Source: Scatophagus argus (Eukaryota > Chordata > Actinopteri > Scatophagidae). From it: a stretch of DNA of 64,000 bases. Below, one piece after another: positions 28,301 through 45,546 of the stretch; positions within the stretch are counted from its first letter, which is position 1; every line of letters begins with the position of its first letter. The notes beneath the pieces were generated by a model. It ran no database searches. It saw only the letters and a program-made list of their open reading frames with translations, and was not told the DNA's origin. The DNA is taken from assembly GCF_020382885.2 (NCBI RefSeq), contig NC_058504.1:19293019-19357018 (forward strand), given 5' to 3'. The translations under genes were made by a program, and so were the position numbers.

Positions 28301-30828
28301 TATGAGACCACCTTTGGGCCTGAGAACAGCTGCCACAGAACATCTGCATGGGTCAAAAATGCAGACTACAAGAGTCCCATGACGATGGAAAAAGAAAATG
28401 ATGATATGAACACCCGTTCTTTGTGCAGCTTCCTTGATTGGTAAGGCAACAATGTGGCTCTTCGGAGAGCTAAATGCTCCCTGAGAGTTTCAAACTTTGT
28501 CCATCTGTTCAGTGCAGGACAGGTAGCTTATAACAAGTTTCTGAGATCATCTTTAGTGAAAACAAGAACTGGTTGCCAACAAGGCTGATGAGAGCAGTGA
28601 GAGTGAACCAAAACAGTAAAGTTTCAGGTTGTAAAACCAAAACAATGCGCTAAAAGATGTTGAAACGCAACATAAAGCTGAGGGGAACCACAGAATCGGA
28701 TGACAGTGAGTAACACCTTCCAAATTATGTTGTTAATAGAAAGTGCAGGACATCTTTAAACCAGATTTCTTCCCTTGTGTAATGTCATCTGAATGTATTT
28801 TTGAATGATTTATGTGACAAGAAGCATAGCCTTCATCCACTGCCTCTACAGGATAAATTCTAATAACTTTGAAGAGCTCCAGACTTTTTCTTTATCCAAT
28901 ACCATCGCCTGGTCATAATTTCGCTCTGTCCAAAACTTTCTTTTATGACCAAGGATGAGATTTCCACCTTTCAAAGCCGTCAGCAGTACATTTTGAAAAC
29001 CTGAAACATAAATTTGCCTTTTTAGTCATATGGTACTTGTGGAAAAAGAGCTGCTGATGCATTCAAGTTTTCATGTGGCATCAACTGTATATGCAAATAA
29101 AGAAGAGTGTTGTTCACGGGTATGTTTTTTATTTTTCTGCAATTAGTCACAACTTGCTTTATATATTCAGAGTGGGTTGGAATGATACTAATACTGTACT
29201 GGGAAATAAAATGTTTTGGGTTTCTTTTGGAAATTAACAACAAAAGCAGCTCTTCTACTCTACATACTGTGGTTTCACTCATCTGAGACAATGTTCTGCC
29301 TGTAAAGCAGCTCTGTTTCTGAAAAATCAAACCAAACCTCCAAATTGCCACTTAATCCACTTGGTCCCACGTTAAATTCACACTCATCAAGGGTGCATTT
29401 ATCCACAGAGGCTGCCTCCCTCAACAGCTTGATTTGTTACGTGCTCAGGCAAACATGAGACCGTCCTTCAGCTGGAAGACAGGGATGCTGTTTTGTAGCT
29501 GACCGTGACCTCTGACCTCCCTGTTGGAGCGGAGGTGGATCCAAAAGAAGAATCTCCCCTCAGGGTTCAAAAGATATTATGAAAAAAAAAACACTTCACT
29601 GACATACAAGTCTATAAAAATAACATAAAATTCCACATATCCGCATTCAGAGGAAAAAATATTGACATCCTTTCCTTCAGGATCCACAGCCCACATCACT
29701 GTTGGACCGTTCCACCTTTTATTAAGACTTTATGGCAAAGGAAAGGTGTGACACAACAGAGGATGAGTCTCGACACAGAGGTTATATCCAGGGTACAACT
29801 TTCAAATGAACACTCTGGTTCTCTCGAGCACTCCACATGCCAAAAGGTTTAAAATTCTGATCTTAAGATGCTGAAGAATCCTCTAAGAACACACTATTTT
29901 TAGACAAGCAATCAGGAAACAATGGATTTTTTATCCTGTGTCTTGTGAGGCACTTTTCTTCAGCACTATAGCTGCCCACAGTCATGAAAAACTAAGTCGT
30001 TCAATCCAAAGGCAAAGGAGGCATCATCCTGAACCATTATCCACTTGTGAATCTGATTTGGAGTCATTTATACTCTGCAGTGCCCCAGTGGCCTCTCATC
30101 TACTTTGGAAAGCCTGCCCACCCATTACATGCAAGTACTTGACAATACTTGAGTGCTCTGTAATGTACAGATGGTGATTTTCCCTCTTCCTAGACAATTC
30201 TGTCACTCTTACATGAAGTTTAAGTTTGGGCTATAAGAGCAACTGGAAACCAACCAAAAAGGTTAACACTGGGCTCATCTTCATTTTGAAGTACACTACA
30301 CTGATCACCTCAAAAGAAGGTAAAATTTTAACTTTATTTTATTTATTTATCAATAAGGTGTTCTTAGTAAGAGTTACCCACACTACCTTGATGTCCCACC
30401 TTCCTGTTTTGTAGTTTGTCCCAGCTTCTAAGTATAGGCACTTGCCCTAATTTAAAGGTATAGTTTGGTTTGCGGAAAAATTGTGCTGTTTTTCTGTGTG
30501 AAGGTATAGTACACCTTCTCCACACCTTCTCCATTGCGTAGGGTTTAATGCTTAACGTACTACATGTAAGCTTGTGGAGAAGTTCAAAAGCATGAGGCTG
30601 AAATGCCGTCTTGCAATTACTGAATGATGTTTGCATGGTGCATCTCTGGAACATTTTGGCAAATACACTAACTGACTGATTCAGAGAGTGAGAGAAGAAG
30701 ACTGACACTGGGGGAGTCATAGCCTCTAGATGGGTCCATCAATAATCACCCTCATGTACAAGGCCGGTGATTCTGTTCCTAGCTAGCTTGCAGCTATGGT
30801 GTATAGACCTACAGTGAGTGCAGAGGTC

Positions 30829-30890
30829 AAAAGATAAGATGGGCCTTTATTAGCCCTTGAGTGGGGAAATTCTCAAACACACCTCAAAGC
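30829..30890 (+). repeat. Retroelement-type tail fragment
   Basis: Reads agataagatgggcctttatt...gtggggaaattctc, closely parallel in plan to 54085-54150 (gataagatgaactttattgatcc...gtggggaaattcac). Both look like diverged copies of the same fish repeat end. Confidence 0.45.
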
Positions 30891-32383
30891 TCACCAAGGT
30901 GTTGTGTCTCTGTTTAATCTGCAGAAATGTTTGTGGGCAAGCACAAGGTTTCCGGGGGATGTACAGTTGCCTCTGGCTTGTGTGTGTTTCCAAATATGGG
31001 AAACTAGCACAAGTTTTGGTTTTGATCTTTGTGTAGGCACAGGGGTAAGAAACTGGCAGCCAGTTGATAGTTACTACATGTACTTCACTCCACAACTTTA
31101 AATTTTCTGTGTGTGGATAAACCAGCAACATACAGCTACTTCAGTAGTGAGCTTTGGGGGTGTTGGTAAGCATATCGTTTCACTCTGGACAGAGCCAGGC
31201 CAGCTATTTCTCTTTGCTTCAGGTCTTTATGAAAAGCCAGGATAAATACCTCCTGGCTGTAGATTTCTCACTCACAAAAAAAGAAAGCAAATAAGGGTGT
31301 TTCTAAAAATGTGAAATTATTTTTTCCACATGATTCATTTCAAAAATATTTCAGAATCAGAAGTGAACATTTAATGCAGAATATAACATAATCAACAGCA
31401 GCAGTCAGCTTGCACATGAATAATGTTACAGTCACCTCCTTATCAGAGTCCTCCTCAGTCGCTCCTTTTTCAGCTTCGGCCTTCTCTGTAGCTCTCTGTG
31501 TTCCAGCATGTTTTTCCCAGTTACATGTTTGACCAGAGGACACTGTCATGTATTTGCAGCTTCTTTGTCTGTTTGGTTGTGCATATGCTGTCAAACTGAT
31601 AAAGATGTTTTCTTCCTTTGCTTGTGTTTTCTTAAGCTGAAGTGTGCTGAGCTCTCTTGGACCCACTAAGTTTTTCTAAATTTCATGTAGTAAAAGTCCT
31701 CTAAAAAATGGTTTCTGAAAATAACTTTAAAAATCATTGATTTATTTAATCTTGCACCAAAACAGACATGAGAACCTACAGGATGCAGTATGCAGAGGAT
31801 CACGGCTGTTGTAGGCGGCGGGTTTTTTTTTTTTTTTTTTCCTAAAACACAGGCTGAAATGAGGCGTTCACACATTTATAGATCATTTCTGGTGATGATT
31901 TTGAATCCGTCTGTAGGGGATGTGGCCGGTGGGAAATGCAAGAGGAGGCGTAAATGTTGGTGGGAGAACGTTTGCCTTGCAGCAAATGGCGTGTCAGAGC
32001 TTGTGTGAGTGTGTATGTTTCTGTGCACTTGCGCCTATGCCAGTGTAGTTTTCATGTATAAATCACTGCAATGGAAACAATGTTTGCATTATGTTTTTTT
32101 TAAGCAAAGTCACAAAAATAAAGAAGCAAATAATGGCAGAAGGTTGTGAGGAGAAAACACATGAAAAAGCAAAAATAATAATCACCTGATACCAAATAAG
32201 AGGAAAGCAAGTCAGAGTAAACTAATTATACTATGCAAACCACCTGATTATCATTTTTTGAGAGGAGAATAAAAACAGAACTTTTCAATTGATGTTCTTT
32301 AATTGTTTTGTTGATGTTTGCTGAAAATCAAATATCCGATTGTTGTTTTGAACCCCTTTAATGACATCTAATTCTCTGTGCAG

Positions 32384-33198
32384 CCATAAATGAACAAGTC
32401 TTTTCCTCTGGATGAGGCTCACAGCGTTGCCTGGCGGAAGACTCGATCCCAGTTTGCTTCTCCTCTGCTTCCACAGTCTTCTCCACAGCAGCCTGGGCCC
32501 CCCATCAGCAGCAGCAGATGTAGCCACAACACTTTGCTGCGCCGTTTTGCTGAGCCATTGCAAATGCACCAGGAAGAGGGTGACACGAGGTAACCTTCAC
32601 TGACACACAACATGCATCCACACAAGGACAAACTTGGCATGTCGCAACTGTGTCATCATTTTAATCCCTGCAGGCACAATGAAGTCCCGGGACCGAGACT
32701 GGATGCCAATTCTGGGGTGAGTCTCACTGGCTTGACAGTCAGATTGTGGGTCCTTCTAAAGGTTAAAAAATAAAAGCAAATATAGCAACTGAATGATGCA
32801 TGAAAGAAGAGCTCCAATGTGCAATTGTTACCATCAACATAGTGAAACCCTGCATACCGCAAATATACTAAAAACTATGCAATTATGTAATTTGCTATGT
32901 CCTTGTCCCTTGAAAAGGACATGTACTCCTGAGCAGATCTTGTGATTAGAAGCACACTGTCCCAGTGCCCTCCAGGCAGCAGTAGCCCAGAGCAGACATG
33001 TTATCTCACCGTGTGCTCCCATCCCAGAAGATTAGCCTAATGAATTCAGTTGTTGTGAAGGACTTGCTTCAGTGTTTTCCTCGGATGAGAACAACTATAC
33101 AGGACAGAAGTCAGTCTAAAACATTTTTAAGGGCAACTGATATAGGGAGCCCTTATAAACAGAGCATCTCCAAAAAGACAATTAAATATTACATATGA
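32384..33198 (+). CDS. Unrecognised small spliced gene (candidate)
   Basis: Proposed exons 32384-32589, 32674-32716 and 33028-33198, with ATG at 32390, giving 137 aa. All three frames are stopped at the 5' edge of exon 1, so translation must start inside it; the ATG has A at -3. Exon 1 codon use looks coding (CTG, CAG, AAG, ATC, AGC). It encodes a basic, Ser/Pro/Gln-rich stretch (SPLLPQSSPQQPGPPISSSR) followed by LLRRFAEPLQMHQEEGD. Exon 1 ends in AG|gtaacc. Exon 2 lies between ctgcag and GGG|gtgagt, and phases join. Exon 3 follows atcccag in phase but is compositionally weaker. I do not recognise the family. No signal peptide or transmembrane segment is seen. The third exon or further exons may be wrong. 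Confidence 0.35.
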
Positions 33199-34124
33199 TC
33201 TATTTGTAGTAACACCAGTTACAGCCCTAGGTCGTCATCTCACTCAGCAATTTATCTCACTCTTTCCCTCCTTTTGTCTGGACATAAATAGCAAGTCATT
33301 TCAAGCAATTAGTTATTCATAGTCACTGTTTATTTATTTATTTTCTGTCATTAATTACATTTGAAGCTACATTAATCAACAATTTTACATTAACAACATA
33401 TCAAAAGACTACGTCTACAAATCCACGGAGAACTCTCACCCACGATCACTCACTTACACACAAAACATGTAATGTTGCATTGATTATATTGATTTTGATC
33501 CATTGATGCCTCATTTTCCTGGCCTGATTGCTGGGAAGATCTTGCTTCATTCTGCCTCTCTATTGAGGCAGGCTCTGTATAACATAAATAGACAGACTGG
33601 AAATAGACCTTCACTCTCAGAGGATCCTCTCAGGAGAGGGCCTGGACCAATAGCCAGATTTCCAACACTGAGATATAGGCCAGAACATTACAGACATCTG
33701 GACTGTAGTGATGTTCTGTGGAATCCCTTCATATTTTCAGAGGAAGTACTTGTAAACAGCAGCTTTAAATCTTTTGAATCTGCACACATGTCAGATTTAC
33801 CAGCAGCCTTTCATACAAGTCTGAAATTTCCTCCTTTTCCTCCTGCAGCCAAAACATTTACTACCCATTTATTCTTCTTTGCCTCATTTACTGTGTGCCT
33901 GATATCCATAGCAGTTAAACTCAACACTGTGTGCAGATCTGTTTACTTCTTCTTCTCCACCTCTGTATACTGAACAATGTATTCACAATTATGTTGTACA
34001 TGAACAGACATGTTTTCCCCAAAGACTTCCATGCTCCTCACAAGGCGTTAATGAAGGCTGATCTCGGTTTCTGTCACATATCTCTGACTATACAGCTGTT
34101 TCATCACTGGCTAACTACTTTTCC

Positions 34125-34345
34125 AAGAGGCAGGGTACACCCTGGAATGGTCTCCAGTCAATCCCAGGGCTGACACACAAAGACAGACAACCACACACTC
34201 TCACACTCACACCTAGGGGCAATGTAGAGTAGCCAGTTTACCTAACTTGCATGTTTTTGGGACTGTGGGAGGAAGCCGGAGAACCTGGAGAAAACCCGAA
34301 GAGAACACACAAACCCCACACAGAAGGGCCCAGACCGGGATTCAG
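34125..34345 (-). repeat. SINE copy, partial, inverted relative to 37842
   Basis: This is the reverse complement of the body of the SINE at 37842-38205: it matches the 'ccagggtgtac', 'ggtgtgagtgtgag', 'acatgcaagttaggt' and 'ggcttcctcccac' words. It starts inside the tail and fades in the tRNA-like head at about 34345, where the B-box region is degraded. It is older than the copy at 37842. Confidence 0.85.
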
Positions 34346-34962
34346 TTCAGTAGGGCTACTTCTGGGTTTTAAATAATTCAGATTTAACGCAGAAGAAGTT
34401 GTAAACCTCAATATGTCATTTTAAAGAATATTAAGCAGGTGGATTGAGTCCAGTATTCACCCTGCAAGGGTGTGACCACTTCTGCTGTAAGTTATCTTGT
34501 CATATTTACACCAGCATTTTTGCCACTGTTAGATCACAGCATGGAGACTGATCAGCATGTCAAATTTGCCAAATGATCAAAATAGGTTTTAAAACGAAAT
34601 GGGTGGCTTTTAGCAGTAAATGGAGTATCTATGGTGTCATGCTGGCAGAAACGAGTGAGAGATTGAGAGAGAAAACACTCAGAGGTCTCAGAGGAGTAAA
34701 ATGGCTGCCGAAAGGAATCTAACCCAAATCTCCTTCAATTTCTGTCCCTTGAGTGGAAACTGATTTGCATGCAATTGTCTTCTGATTAAATCCTAATCTA
34801 TTTTTACACCTCAGTGGTGAAACAGTCTTTGTTATAAGTCCTTTATTTTCAGCACGGGTCCATACATTTGAGAAATGACGGTCAGTAGCACAGTAGCCGA
34901 AGACGCTTGAACCATTCAGCCATTAGACCGAAGATTAGGACGCATTCTTTGACACTGAAAGT

Positions 34963-35115
34963 GGGGGTGACTTTAGCTCAGGTGGTAGATTTGATCAGTT
35001 ATTAATTGAAGGGTTGGTGGTTTGATCCTGAGTTCCACTTGTCAAAGTGCTGTTGTGCAAAGACATTGAACCTCAAATTGCTTCCCAAATGTAAGTCACA
35101 CTGCCTGCTTTTTAC
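34963..35115 (+). repeat. tRNA-derived SINE, second family, degenerate
   Basis: Reads gactttagctcaggtggtag (A-box-like), then ggtttgatcctgagttcc (B-box-like), then a tail with caaagacattgaacctcaaa. As I recall, this resembles a widespread fish SINE whose tail says 'gggcaagacactgaaccc'. Limits are approximate. Confidence 0.5.
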
Positions 35116-36004
35116 TGTCCTTTGGTGACCGAACTCTGGACACAAGAGCAATGGAAACAATGGGCAGTAAATTGAGTTAAATATCCAGAGGGCCCCTATC
35201 CACATCACTACATTATTAAAGCCAATCACATTATCTCTGTAATCCCATTGGAAGAAAAATAAATATCAAAGTGTCAATGAAAGCATTAAAGGCTATAATT
35301 ATCCTCCCAGAGTAAATGATTCCAGATTTGGGACGATTACTGGTGTAAATGAAGTAAATTTGTGGGCCAAGGTGAAAGAGCTCATTATCCTTTGTCATTA
35401 GTGGCTTTGTCCAAGAGGTGGATCCCATAATTCTCAGCAGTCTCAGTAGCAATTAACTTTCCTGGGGTACAATGTGTGTTCTCATGTAAAATGTTGGTAG
35501 TTAAAGAACAGTACTTCCTACTATGGTAAACTTAGGATACTAATAAGAAGGAACTCAGGCAGACACAATGACCAACAGTATATACTATAAGCATTTCACA
35601 ATGAAATACCTTTACTTGTGCGTCAAGAAGAGTTTGTGTCTATTTTAGTTCACCAGTTAAATGTTTTCCAGTTAATATGTTCATTTACCGCCAAATAATC
35701 ACCAGACTATTCAAATACAGACTGCATTTTCTTTCTGTCTGCTAACTAGCTTTTAGTTATGTGAGGATTAATGCTACTGGGATCAAAGCTGACAGGCACA
35801 GACGTATCCCACAAATATTCACTTGTACATTTTCATAGACACAAGTGCCTAAATTTGCAAATGGGAATGTAAATAAGAACATATTAGAGTAAATAATCCT
35901 GCAATTTTGATGTGCAGTGTTCTAGTTTGGTGATAGAAAAAATGTTTTGAAATGGTAAAAATACTACAGTTTTATAGTACTTGTTTTCTCAAAGCATTCA
36001 GTCC

Positions 36005-36182
36005 TACATTCATACACTGCTGGATGCGCAGTGCCACACTCACTCACACACTGTTGGGAGGAATTTGAGGTTTACTATCTTGCCCAAGTTCACTTTGACA
36101 TGCAGATTTCAGGGATCAGGGATCAAGCAACCAGTCTTGAGTGATTGTGAGTGACTGCTCTGTCTCCTAAGCCCCTGGCCCC
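36005..36182 (-). repeat. tRNA-derived SINE, second family, reverse copy
   Basis: Reverse orientation of the family at 34963: cttgcccaagttcactttga, then catgcagatttcagggatca, then ctgctctgtctcctaagcc, the complement of a tRNA-like head. Diverged; by-eye assignment. Confidence 0.5.
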
Positions 36183-37841
36183 CCATCCCACCCCAAAACA
36201 ATGAGCTAAAAGAGGACAAGATGCAGATGTAAGTGATAATTCACTGTCACTGTGATCCTCTCCAGGTCTTAACATCAAGATGATTAAACTCTTCCTGTCT
36301 GGCCCTGCACAGTGAGCTCCAGTTTATTTTAGGTGGTGGTGTCACCTCCTCTTTAAATTCTCAACAAATCAAAATCAACTGGAAATGATCTCATATTTCA
36401 CTGCATTACTGTCTTTATAGTGATAGTCACAGTAATGACAGTAATGAAAGGGCGCATTTCCCAACATGCCATTTAAAATATTTTGTTCATTTTAAGATTC
36501 CTCTCCCCTCTTTTCATTTCTGCCTCAGCTGTCTTAACTCCACCAATCACCAGTCCAACAAGCAATAAAGCAGTTTGATTTCACATGCTGCACAAAGGCC
36601 TGACTGGAAAGGAACTGCTGTCTTGGCAAGATTTCAATTTAATTTCCCCCTCCAGGTCTAGTGCATTGAGCTTGAGTGTAAAAATGAATGTTGTTCATGT
36701 AAATTTAAATATAGTCTACATCCTCTTTAAAGACAATTTTATATGTACAGGCTAATTAAAATTTTAATAATCTTAGACTTTTCATAGGACCTTCTTTGTA
36801 TGAAAACAAGTATAAACTGAGCTGTTTCTGCTGATAGACAGACATTTAGGAAGGTCTCAATTTCAGTGCTTTATGTCAAGCTGTAGATTCACTCATTTGC
36901 CAGTAAATAATTATTCAGTGTAAACTGGAATTAGGCATGCTTCTGAGTGTCCTATATTTAGAAAAATGTCTTTCCAGATTCCCAATTCACAGTGCAATAA
37001 TTCATTCAATTAAATAGATTGTATTTTAGAGCAGGAAAGGATCATCATAATACCACATATAATCAATTGAGTATATTCATTAAATTCTGAAGCTTTGCTG
37101 TCCAATATTTTTTAAAATTGTTTTTATTTGCATGATGAATATATGAAATATATGTTCAAAAAATGCATGTCCAAGTCCAAAAGTTAAAACAAGGACTTTT
37201 AGATTGGATTTCAGAAACTTGTTTCATTGATTCCTTAGCTGGTGAAAAATGATGACACAAACGCAGAGGTCTTCCACCTGTTTGTGAACTGCAGTTTTCG
37301 GTAACAGGCCAAAGTTTGTAACAAGCAAATACCCAGTGGCATCCTGATAAGCTGCTGTACTGTTAGCAGATCTCACATGCTATTAGAGTTGTTTTATTGC
37401 TAATAAAATCAAATGGGTGGGAGCCCTGGACCAAATGTGGCTCTGCTGACTGTGTGGAGAAACGGCACAAGTCACGTAGTTTCACAAGCAAAACCAAATG
37501 TTATTGGTTTGGTGACACATTTGGCATTGACAACAGGACAGTGACAGCACGGCTGTGCCTCACATCATCACATGAGTCTGAGCTCACTGCTGTAAACTCT
37601 GCAGTTTGGCATGAGACCGTTGGGATTTTGCCTGTTTTGTATTTTTCCATTGTTTTTCTCCCCCTCCCTTCTCTTCCTTTTGTGGTCGTGGGTGTGTTTG
37701 AGGTGTGTCAACTGTCGTCCTATAGGGAGCTGAGCTGGGCGTTCCTGCCTCCCTATCCAGCAGACCTCTACACACCTGGTAGCAGTTTAGCAATCAGGCC
37801 ATCATTGTCTCCTGCCTTTATATAGACTGACTCCTTCACTC

Positions 37842-38205
37842 GGGCGGCACAGTGGAGCAGTGGTTAGCACTGTCGCCTCATAGCAAGAGGGTTCCAGGTT
37901 CGAATCCCGGTCTGGGCCCTTCTATGTGGAGTTTGCATGTTCTCCCTGTGCCTGCGTGGGTTTTCTCCGGGTACTCCGGCTTCCTCCCACAATACCAAAA
38001 ACATGCACATTAGGTTAATTGGCTACTCTAAATTGCCCCTAGGTGTGAGTGTGAGAGTGTGTGGTTGTCTGTCTTTGTGTGTTGGTCCTGCGATTGACTG
38101 GCGACCAGTCCAGGGTGTACCCCGCCTCTCGCCCATAGTCAGCTGGGATAGGCTCCAGCTCCCCCGTGACCCTGACGGATAAGCGGTATAGAAAATGGAT
38201 GGATG
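37842..38205 (+). mobile_element. tRNA-derived SINE, complete, with target-site duplication
   Basis: A 364-bp element. The tRNA-like head has an A box (agtggagcagtggttagcac) and a B box (ggttcgaatcc). It is followed by the body found in many teleost genomes (ggagtttgcatgttctccc ... ggctccagctcccccgtgac) and a tail of ggatggatgg. It is flanked by a perfect 13-bp target-site duplication, GACTCCTTCACTC, at 37829-37841 and 38206-38218. The intact duplication indicates a fairly recent retroposition. It is not a functional tRNA gene. Confidence 0.92.
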
Positions 38206-39780
38206 GACTCCTTCACTCAACATTTGCCAGATTGTCCCTGCCACTCTAGTGGTGTTGTGATTGGCTCTCTCTTTGGATTTTGTTCTTTTTTGTGTTGGAA
38301 GTTGATGTTTCCCCATTGCTCAGGTTCACCTGTTCCTGCCTGCCCAATGCCCAGTTCAGCTTGGAGTCCCTCCTGTTTTTGTATCTCTGTCTAAGGATTT
38401 GGTTTATCTGCTGTGCTGGGCTGAAAAAAAAAACAACAATATTTTACCAGAGAGTTGTTCCGAAGATCACGAATGCCTCTCCTCACACAAATTACTAGCA
38501 GTGTCTGTTGTCAACATGTTTGCATGCATAGGTCCCCATAATGCCTAAGTGTTCTGTCTTAAGTAATATCACTTGTAATCAAAAGACTATCAGTATTGAT
38601 TGGGTGACATTATTTAAGATAATTTTTTTGCACTATCATAACTTGCATTTTTGGTGGCGTATAGTGTATAGACATGTAAAACAGCCTCACTTTATAAAAT
38701 TCCGTCACAGTTTGGAGCCCTGCAGCAGAGTCAAGTGGAGCTGAGCTCAGTCTGCATTTCACCTGAGCCTAACAATGTGGCAACTTTGATTCAAGCATTT
38801 GTTTCATGACAGAGGGTGTGCTGCTTTTTTTGACTCGGCTACGTAAACTCACTGCAACATGCAAGGAATGTATTTTGCAAGAACTTACCCATCTCTCATT
38901 TATTATTAGCAGATTTGAAATTCACAATACAGAAGAAATGCTTCCTTTTATGACTTTTTTTGTGTATGTGGTAATACACGATTGTGCATCTTTTTCCATT
39001 TTTAGGTGTTTGTGTTTACTGATGGTGGCGGGGTTAATTGTGTTTAAAGAAAAGCTGTCGATCTCATTATGCACAGAGGGCTGAATGTTCACCTCTTATA
39101 TAATACCAAATATCCACTGTCTTTGGGCTACAAAGAGGAGGAGGAGGAGGCAATCTGAAATGCTAAAACAACTTGTACATCATTGCAAGAAACGAACCGT
39201 TTTTACAGCATCTTCTTACAGCAGCAACCAATGCTATCTAATTTGTCAGGCAATGATGCTAATAAAATCACCAAGCAAATCTTTGTGATAGTGCTTGTTT
39301 TAGGTTTAATTTACATTCCTGACTAACACAAACTGTTCCTTCAAAATATGAATAAAACACCATCTCTCTTTCCCAATAACATGACCTTATCTGCTGCGAG
39401 AGCCAGCACACCTCCATGTGTTTGCATTACTTTAACCTGACAATCTGACACTGGGATTTCCTACAAGCAAGTTTAGTGTGTGGGCTGCTTTGTTGAGCTG
39501 AGATGTTCAGGGTCATGTGTGAATACGTGGGAGGGATCGTACAGTATCAGGTTCTAACTATATATTGGTACACACAATGAACTACAAGAAGTGTTTTCAA
39601 CTTAACTTGGGGAAGAAATTGCCACTGATAAAAATGCACTATTCAAATCCAGATTCAAATATGTCTGCATATATCTAAATATCTTTTAACAACATATCTT
39701 ACAGTCCTGAAATCCCTACTTAAGAAGGTAATCCAGCACAGTCAGGAAATACTTCTCAGGATAGACTCGTTGATCTGTCT

Positions 39781-39794
39781 GTGCCATCTAGTGG
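39781..39794 (-). promoter_or_regulatory. CTCF-like motif
   Basis: The reverse complement is CCACTAGATGGCAC, matching the CTCF core consensus at every position. It lies between the gabra4 domain and cfap100, oriented back toward the motif at 1585-1598. Confidence 0.35.
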
Positions 39795-40013
39795 AGAATA
39801 AACAGAAAATGAATATGTCTGTCCAGCAAAAAGACGGTGACTCTGCTAAATGTTGACTGAGTACCCATCAAGGTAAAAGAGCGATGTACTGCTTTTCAAT
39901 ATTGTTTAAATAACACAATATGTATATATATGTATAATAGCTGCGGACAGTTCGCACACGCTATGAAGTCCTAATTTGAAAGGCAACATTACAAGGAGAC
40001 CTTGAAAGCAACT

Positions 40014-40027
40014 GTTACCATGACAAC
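40014..40027. promoter_or_regulatory. RFX X-box upstream of cfap100
   Basis: GTTACCATGACAAC fits the X-box consensus GTNRCC-NN-RGYAAC with one mismatch, in the second half-site. RFX factors with FOXJ1 drive ciliary genes through such boxes. It lies 726 bp before the cfap100 ATG, where an untranslated first exon and the transcription start would be expected. Confidence 0.55.
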
Positions 40028-40752
40028 AGTACGCAAACAGAAAGAGCTTCGCTTGAAGTGTGAGAAGATACATGCTGATGTATGAACGGTGTAATCAGAC
40101 GGTACATCGAGTTCATTATTAACACCATTATAGCGTGCAGTTTTGCTTTATGCTAACCTGAGGTCTACAGATCCTTTTTTTTTAAATTTTTTTATTTATC
40201 AGGGGGACAAACTGAGGCTATGCTGCAAAGTCAGCTAGTTTGCCAAGCTAACAGTTTAGCTTACTGCCTGGACAAAGTGTAGCTAGTTATACTAATATCT
40301 GTGTGGTAATTACAGTGCTGCTAACATAGCCTACACATAAGCCTTAACCGATTTGAATACATAATTTTAAAGAAGGCTTTTATTTGTGCGTTTTTTTTTC
40401 TTTTCTGGAACCTACAGCTAACGTATACACTGAGCCAGATGCCAGTAGTAAGATCTGAGATGTCTTCGCCACAGCCCAGTAAATATTTGTCAAAATGCCA
40501 TGCTTCACACATAAGACACAACGCAAAAATGTAAATACATTCAATTGATTGATGATGGATTTGTGCCATTTTTAACAATATGCTTTCAACAGAAGCACCA
40601 GAGATTTCTTCAACCAGTGTTGTTGTTTCAGGGACTGAAAGTACTGCCAAATTACGCAAAACAGGTGCGGTGTGCAAAGAGTATAAACAATAAGCACAGT
40701 TTGTTTTTTTTCCTAACACATTTTCTTTATTACATTGTGTGTAGATTCGAGG

Positions 40753-45359
<4,607 letters not shown>

Positions 45360-45540
45360 AGAAAGAAAAAGAAAAAAGAATGAAAGGACAAATTTGACAT
45401 TTGGTTGGCTATACTACATTTATAAAACACAATGAAATACAATCATGAAATGTTAAATCAAGAGTAGCTTTATGGTGTATGTGTGTTTGTGTGTGTAAGA
45501 AAGCTGGTACAAAAATATGTATTCATAAGAGAATTTTTAC

Positions 45541-45546
45541 AATAAA
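45541..45546 (+). other. cfap100 polyadenylation signal
   Basis: AATAAA about 180 bases after the stop codon, in an AT-rich context, ahead of the ap1ar start at 45971. Probably ends the cfap100 transcript. Confidence 0.6.

Larger units (their letters stand above)
24775..32383. other. Spacer upstream of gabra4, no supported gene
   Basis: No coherent exon series or recognised protein on either strand. It holds paired GT/CA microsatellites at 25.2-25.4 kb and a retroelement-type tail at 30829. In mammals the divergent partner of GABRA4 is GABRB1, but I found none of its signal peptide, Cys-loop or transmembrane words here. Confidence 0.6.
33199..40000. other. Spacer rich in SINE copies, no supported gene
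   Basis: Contains four tRNA-type SINE copies (34125, 34963, 36005, 37842). A 156-codon open frame at 33506-33973 has no recognised similarity and ordinary composition, so I do not call it a gene. The rest is AT-rich, and I see nothing else specific. Confidence 0.6.

Noticed and set aside
30364..30720. 118-codon minus-strand frame
   Set aside because: No recognisable domain; composition and neighbours look like ordinary spacer.
37842..37920. tRNA gene suggested by A-box and B-box words
   Set aside because: It is the head of a SINE with the usual body, tail and a 13-bp target-site duplication, not a free-standing tRNA.
24775..40000. gabrb1 exons upstream of gabra4, expected from mammalian gene order
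   Set aside because: No beta-subunit signal, Cys-loop, TM1-TM3 or TM4 wording was found in either strand of this stretch.
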